Program-made: the position numbers and the translations under genes
In this document: positions 6,222-9,667 of the stretch, one piece after another
Position numbering within the stretch: the first letter of the stretch is position 1
How the letters are laid out: the number at the start of each line of letters is the position of its first letter
NCBI GenBank assembly: GCA_949288405.1
Contig: CASEKM010000047.1
Coordinates: 1-9,667 of the forward strand
Length of the DNA stretch: 9,667 bases
Reading direction: 5' to 3'
Source of the DNA: an uncultured bacterium
GTDB lineage: Bacteria > Bacillota > Clostridia > Oscillospirales > Oscillospiraceae
The notes under the pieces: generated by a model
The model's database searches: none
Seen by the model: the letters and a program-made list of their open reading frames with translations, nothing else
Told to the model about the DNA's origin: nothing

Positions 6222-6719
6222 TCAATCCTTCCTTTCCTGCAGCTCCTGCATGCGCCGGTTCACATCGTCCACGATCTCCCGGGGGAGGAACTCTCCCAGG
6301 TCGGCCCCGTACCGGGCCATCTCCTTGACGATGGTGGAGCTCAGATACGTATATTTTTCGCTGGAGGCCAGGAACATGGTCTCCAGGCCGGGGTTCAGCT
6401 TGCGGTTGATGACCGCCATCTGGACCTCCTGTTCGAAGTCGGACACCGCCCGCAGGCCCTTCACCACCACATGGGCCCGGCGGCGCTTGGCGTAGGCGGC
6501 CAGCAGTCCCTCGGAGTAGTCCACCTCCACATTGGGAAAGCGGGCGGTGGCCTTTTTCAGCAGCTCCACCCGCTCCTCCGGGGTAAACATCCCCTGCTTT
6601 TTGGAGTTGATCATCACACAGACGATCAGCCGGTCGAAGCAGGCGGCGGCCCGCTTGATGATGTTCAAATGGCCCAGGGTCACCGGGTCAAAGCTCCCCG
6701 GGTAAATGGCGGTCTTCAT
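6222..6719 (-). CDS. coaD: Phosphopantetheine adenylyltransferase (CoaD)
   Basis: CoaD joins ATP and 4'-phosphopantetheine to give dephospho-CoA and pyrophosphate, the fourth step of coenzyme A synthesis, in the cytoplasm. The 165-aa length is normal for the bacterial enzyme. The nucleotidyltransferase T/HxGH motif is GSFDPVTLGH at residues 8-17, with T14 and H17 conserved. KGLRAVSDFEQE (residues 87-98) is also conserved, as is the YLSSTIVKE stretch near 125-133 (ISSS motif in E. coli). The frame is open further upstream to 6842, but that extension lies inside rsmD. The ATG at 6719 has a GGAGGGGAG eight bases upstream and matches the family N-terminus (MKTAIYPGSFDP). It overlaps the rsmD stop by four bases. 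Confidence 0.97.
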   Translation of the reverse strand: MKTAIYPGSFDPVTLGHLNIIKRAAACFDRLIVCVMINSKKQGMFTPEERVELLKKATARFPNVEVDYSEGLLAAYAKRRRAHVVVKGLRAVSDFEQEVQMAVINRKLNPGLETMFLASSEKYTYLSSTIVKEMARYGADLGEFLPREIVDDVNRRMQELQERKD

Positions 6720-7276
6720 GGACGGCGCTCCCCTCCGTTTTTCCGGTACACGGTCAGCTTGATCTTTCCGTACCGGTAGTCTTTTCCACGCTCGTAGGGC
6801 TGAGACAATTCGGGCAGCACCTGTTCCAGCGGACTTTCGCAAATCATTATACCATGTTCCCGAAGAATGTCAAATGCGGCGATGGTCTCCATGGCCTCTT
6901 CCAGCAGCCCGCTCTGGTAGGGGGGGTCCAGGAAGATCACATGGAACTTCTCCCGGCAGGTCTGGAGATAGCCCAGGGCGTCCCCCTGGACCACGCTCCC
7001 CTGCCCCTGAAGGCCGGTGAGCTTCAGATTCTCCCGCACCAGGGCGGCCGCGTCCCGGCGCTGGTCCACAAAGACGCACCGCTCCGCCCCCCGGGACAGG
7101 GCCTCGATGCCCAGCTGGCCGGTGCCGGCAAACAGATCCAGCACCGTCCGCCCCGGGATCTCGAACTGGACGATGTTGAACAGGGCCTCCTTCACCCGGT
7201 CGGTGGTGGGACGGGTCTCCATCCCCTGCAATTCATGTAACCGCCGCCCGCGGGCGGTACCGGAAATCACTCGCAT
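6716..7276 (-). CDS. rsmD: 16S rRNA (guanine966-N2)-methyltransferase (RsmD)
   Basis: RsmD transfers a methyl group from S-adenosylmethionine to N2 of G966 in 16S rRNA during 30S assembly. The 186-aa product has the family N-terminus MRVISGTARGRRL and the RPTTDRVKEALFNI segment (22-35). The SAM-binding motif I is DLFAGTGQLGIEAL (47-60). The acidic end of strand 2 is VFVDQRR (68-74), and the catalytic motif DPPY is at 117-120. Length and motifs are complete. It lies between the NUDIX gene (28-base gap) and coaD (ATGA overlap). The rsmD-coaD pair is very common in bacteria, which supports both calls. Confidence 0.97.
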   Translation of the reverse strand: MRVISGTARGRRLHELQGMETRPTTDRVKEALFNIVQFEIPGRTVLDLFAGTGQLGIEALSRGAERCVFVDQRRDAAALVRENLKLTGLQGQGSVVQGDALGYLQTCREKFHVIFLDPPYQSGLLEEAMETIAAFDILREHGIMICESPLEQVLPELSQPYERGKDYRYGKIKLTVYRKNGGERRP

Positions 7277-7304
7277 GCTCGCTCTTCCTTTCGTGGCGTG
7301 AACT

Positions 7305-7922
7305 TTACTCTAATCGGGTCTCCCAGTGCCGGGCCCGGTCCGCCTGGAAGCACATCTCCAGCTGCTCCGGGGTGGTCTTCTCCAGATCCAGCTCCGGCAG
7401 CTCGTCCAGGGCAAACCAGCCGCTCCCGCTGGTCTCCAGGTTCTCCCGGAACTCCCCGCCCAGCAGGGTGCACAGCACAAACACGATGCACACCTTCCAG
7501 GGGTAGGCGGTGCGGTGGTGGTTCTCCCCGTCCTGGACGGCGATGACCCGCTCCGGCCGCACCTCCAGGCCGGCCTCCTCCCACACCTCTTTTACCGCGT
7601 TCTCCTTCACGGAGACATTATAGTCCACCCAGCCCCCCGGCAGGGCCCAGCCCCGGGGCTCCTTTACCAGCAGGACCTTGTCCCCCTGAATCACGGCGGC
7701 CCGGGTGGCCAGCTTGGGGGTCTGGTAGCCCGTCTCACAGCAGAAAATATCCTTCACCTGCTCCAGGGGCAGGCCGGTCCCCTCCGCCATCATCTCAGCG
7801 GAGATCTCCCGGATGCGGGCATACCGCTCCAGGTCGAACTTGTCCTTCCCATAGTACAGCCCCGCCTGGGCCAGGCTCTGGAGCTCACTGGCCCAGGAGA
7901 GCCAGGGTTCTTTCCCCTTCAT
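7305..7922 (-). CDS. NUDIX hydrolase with Nudix_hydro_N domain
   Basis: The 205-aa protein has an N-terminal Nudix_hydro_N region (about residues 8-65), with the family pattern ELQSLAQAGLYYGKDKFDLERY. A NUDIX fold follows. The NUDIX box lies at 97-119: G97, then V103 where the general consensus has Glu, then KEVWEEAGL with E112, E115 and E116 as the metal-binding core. Val and Lys in those two places also occur in this subfamily, so the box is probably active. Characterised Bacillus relatives act on ADP-ribose or CDP-choline; the substrate here cannot be told from sequence. The ATG has GGGGAG six bases upstream and lies 21 bases after uvrC. It probably shares the uvrC-coaD transcript. Confidence 0.92.
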   Translation of the reverse strand: MKGKEPWLSWASELQSLAQAGLYYGKDKFDLERYARIREISAEMMAEGTGLPLEQVKDIFCCETGYQTPKLATRAAVIQGDKVLLVKEPRGWALPGGWVDYNVSVKENAVKEVWEEAGLEVRPERVIAVQDGENHHRTAYPWKVCIVFVLCTLLGGEFRENLETSGSGWFALDELPELDLEKTTPEQLEMCFQADRARHWETRLE

Positions 7923-7943
7923 GCTATCTCCCCCATCAACTCT

Positions 7944-9667
7944 TCACTCTCCACTCTCATGGAAATACCCGTATACCGCCCGCGCCGTATTCTTGGGCAC
8001 CACTTTCTCCAGCTCCTCCAGTGGGGCCTCCCGCACCGCCCTGACGCTTTTGAAGTGCTTGAGCAGCTGCTGGCGGCGCACCTCCCCCACCCCGGGGATC
8101 TTGTCCAGGGCGGAGCCCTGCACCCGGCCCTTCCGCTGCTGGCGGTTGAACTCGATGGCGAAGCGGTGGGTCTCCTCCTGGATCTGCCCAATGAGGGCGA
8201 ACACCGCCGGGATGGCCTGAATGCCGATCTCCCGGCCGTCGGGGGCCACCAGGGCCCGGGTGCGGTGGCGGTCGTCCTTCACCATGCCGAAGGCGGGGAT
8301 GTCCAGATTCATGGCCTCCAGCACCCGCTGGGCCACCTTCACGTGGTTCTCACCGCCGTCGATGAGCAGCAGATCCGGGCGGGTATGGAACTTCTCGTCC
8401 CCGTCCAGGTACCGGCGGAACCGGCGGGTGAGCACCTGCTCCATGGAGGCGTAGTCGTCCGGGCCGTCCATGTCCTTGAGCTTGAAGTGGCGGTAGTCCC
8501 GCTTCAGGGGCCGGCCGTTTTCAAAGACCACCATGGAGGCCACAATGTCGTCGGAGCCGGTGTTGGAGATGTCGTAGGACTCCATCCGCCGGGGCGTCTC
8601 GCTGAGGCCCAGCATCTTCCCCAGGGCCTCCAGCAGTTTATTTTGCCGCTCCTCCCGGGTGGTGGCCCGCTCCACCTCCTCCACGGCGTTCTGGTTGGCC
8701 AGCTGGGGGGTGACCAGCTCCACCCGATAGCCCACCTGTTCGGACAGCATCCGGGTGAGGGGCACCTGGTCGGGCAGCTCACAGGGCAGCAAAATCTGTT
8801 TGGGTAGGCGGCTCCGGCCTCCGTAGTACTCCCGCACCAGGGAGGAGAACACCTCCCCCTCTTCCTCCTCCATGGGGGTGTCCAGCAGCTCCATGTCCTT
8901 GGCGGCCAGGTCCCCGTCCACATAGTGGAGGACCACAAAGCAGCTCTTGGCCGTCCCCCGGAAGAAGCCGGCCACGTCGGTGTCCGCCAGGGAGCCGGCC
9001 ACCACCTTCTGCCTGGCCCCCAGCAGCTCGATGGCCCGGATTCGATCCCGGATGGCCGCCGCCTGCTCAAAGCGCAGCTCCTCCGCCGCCGTCTCCATCT
9101 CGGCGGTGAGCTCCTCCTTCACCTCTTTGAACCGGCCCTCCAGCAGAGAGACCGCCTGGGCGATGGCCTCGTCGTGCTGGGGCTTCAAATTCTCCGAGCG
9201 GCAGTAGCCGTCGCACTTGCCCATGTGGAAGTTCAGGCAGGGCCGCTCCTTGCCGATGTCCCGGGGGAACTTCTTCCGGCAGGAGGGCAGGCGCAGGGCG
9301 GTGCGCAGGGCGTCGATGATGGCCTGGGTGGCGTGGCGGCTGGCATAGGGGCCGAAGTACCGGGCCCCGTCCTCCGCCGCCTTGGAGGCCAGGGAGAAGC
9401 GGGGGTAGGCCTCGTGGGACAGGCGGATATAGGGGTAGCCCTTGTCGTCCTTCAGAAGGATGTTGTACCGGGGCTGGTGCCGCTTGATGAGGGAGCACTC
9501 CAGCACCAGGGCCTCGAACTCGCTGTCGGCGATGATGACGTCGAAGTGGTCGATCTGGGACACCATGGCCCGGGTCTTCTCGGTGTGGGAGGCGGAGTCC
9601 TGGAAGTACTGGGACACCCGGTTTTTCAGGGCCTTGGCCTTGCCCACGTAGATCACCGTGTTTTTGG
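7944..9667 (-). CDS. uvrC: Excinuclease ABC subunit C (UvrC), 5' end cut off by the window
   Basis: UvrC makes both incisions around DNA lesions in UvrABC nucleotide excision repair. The frame runs into the right edge. The valine (GTG) at 9656 sits inside the GIY-YIG domain (NTVIYVGKAKALKNRV), so it is not the start, and roughly 20 residues are missing. Counting from that valine, four cysteines (126, 140, 148, 152) match the iron-sulfur ligands reported for E. coli UvrC. The UVR motif that binds UvrB lies at about 180-212. The RNase H-like 5' nuclease shows the expected catalytic D362 (YDISN), D433 (LLIDGG) and H497 (THRFAIEF). The C-terminal helix-hairpin-helix pair is near 517-564 (LDKIPGVGEVRRQQLLKHF). 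The last catalytic segment reads DGGENHV where DGGKGQ is common; the aspartate is kept. Confidence 0.97.
   Translation of the reverse strand, partial: KNTVIYVGKAKALKNRVSQYFQDSASHTEKTRAMVSQIDHFDVIIADSEFEALVLECSLIKRHQPRYNILLKDDKGYPYIRLSHEAYPRFSLASKAAEDGARYFGPYASRHATQAIIDALRTALRLPSCRKKFPRDIGKERPCLNFHMGKCDGYCRSENLKPQHDEAIAQAVSLLEGRFKEVKEELTAEMETAAEELRFEQAAAIRDRIRAIELLGARQKVVAGSLADTDVAGFFRGTAKSCFVVLHYVDGDLAAKDMELLDTPMEEEEGEVFSSLVREYYGGRSRLPKQILLPCELPDQVPLTRMLSEQVGYRVELVTPQLANQNAVEEVERATTREERQNKLLEALGKMLGLSETPRRMESYDISNTGSDDIVASMVVFENGRPLKRDYRHFKLKDMDGPDDYASMEQVLTRRFRRYLDGDEKFHTRPDLLLIDGGENHVKVAQRVLEAMNLDIPAFGMVKDDRHRTRALVAPDGREIGIQAIPAVFALIGQIQEETHRFAIEFNRQQRKGRVQGSALDKIPGVGEVRRQQLLKHFKSVRAVREAPLEELEKVVPKNTARAVYGYFHESGE

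Noticed and set aside
6720..6842. An upstream in-frame extension of coaD by 41 codons.
   Set aside because: The extra residues lie wholly inside rsmD, do not match the CoaD N-terminus, and the ATG at 6719 has its own strong ribosome binding site.
7326..8807. A 493-codon plus-strand frame antisense to uvrC and the NUDIX gene.
   Set aside because: It crosses two real genes and their intergenic gap, with the same His/Leu/Gly/Pro-rich shadow composition. Long antisense frames like this are expected at high GC.
1..9667. tRNA or rRNA genes, CRISPR arrays, insertion sequences or phage genes.
   Set aside because: No cloverleaf with CCA-type ends, no regularly spaced direct repeats, and no transposase or integrase frames are visible. 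All sizeable frames are accounted for by housekeeping and Rnf genes.

Overview
The window looks like a chromosomal segment from a GC-rich, anaerobic, low-branching Clostridia. Gut Oscillospiraceae of the Flavonifractor/Intestinimonas/Lawsonibacter kind would fit. The reasons are the high GC content, strong GGAGG-type ribosome binding sites, a clostridial rnfCDGEAB gene order and a clostridial uvrC-NUDIX-rsmD-coaD block. The genus is an inference; nothing in the window fixes it. Every gene I can support lies on the minus strand, so the window reads from right to left.

Upstream block (9667 to about 5619): uvrC (5' end cut off by the window edge), a NUDIX hydrolase with the Nudix_hydro_N extension, rsmD, coaD and a 175-aa coiled-coil protein of unknown function. 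They are spaced 21, 28, -4 and 1 bases apart, which suggests one transcription unit. It closes with a 12-bp intrinsic terminator at 5619-5656. The block covers nucleotide excision repair, nucleotide-derivative hydrolysis, 16S rRNA methylation and coenzyme A synthesis. It shows no single pathway.

Control region (about 5186-5618): no convincing gene. It holds a well-formed sigma-A type promoter (5490-5518) and then an unusually long (about 300 nt), GC-rich 5' leader with a long interrupted inverted repeat. A repeated GATTGC motif sits around the promoter and just before the rnfC ribosome binding site.

Rnf block (5185 to 251): rnfC, rnfD, rnfG, rnfE, rnfA and rnfB, all intact and tightly packed, ending in an 11-bp intrinsic terminator at 198-231. 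Together they encode the membrane-bound ferredoxin:NAD+ oxidoreductase. RnfB and RnfC are the iron-sulfur and flavin subunits that handle ferredoxin and NAD(H). RnfD and RnfG carry covalent FMN, and RnfA/RnfE form the paired membrane core with a shared iron-sulfur site. The complex uses the ferredoxin-to-NAD+ redox drop to pump Na+ or H+. The flavin transferase ApbE, needed for RnfD/RnfG maturation, is not in the window.

Left edge (1-197): an open frame starts at 119 on the minus strand and runs out of the window. I do not recognise it.

The genes are well-known families. I did not find a new multi-gene system. The least explained part is the structured rnf leader with its repeated motif.
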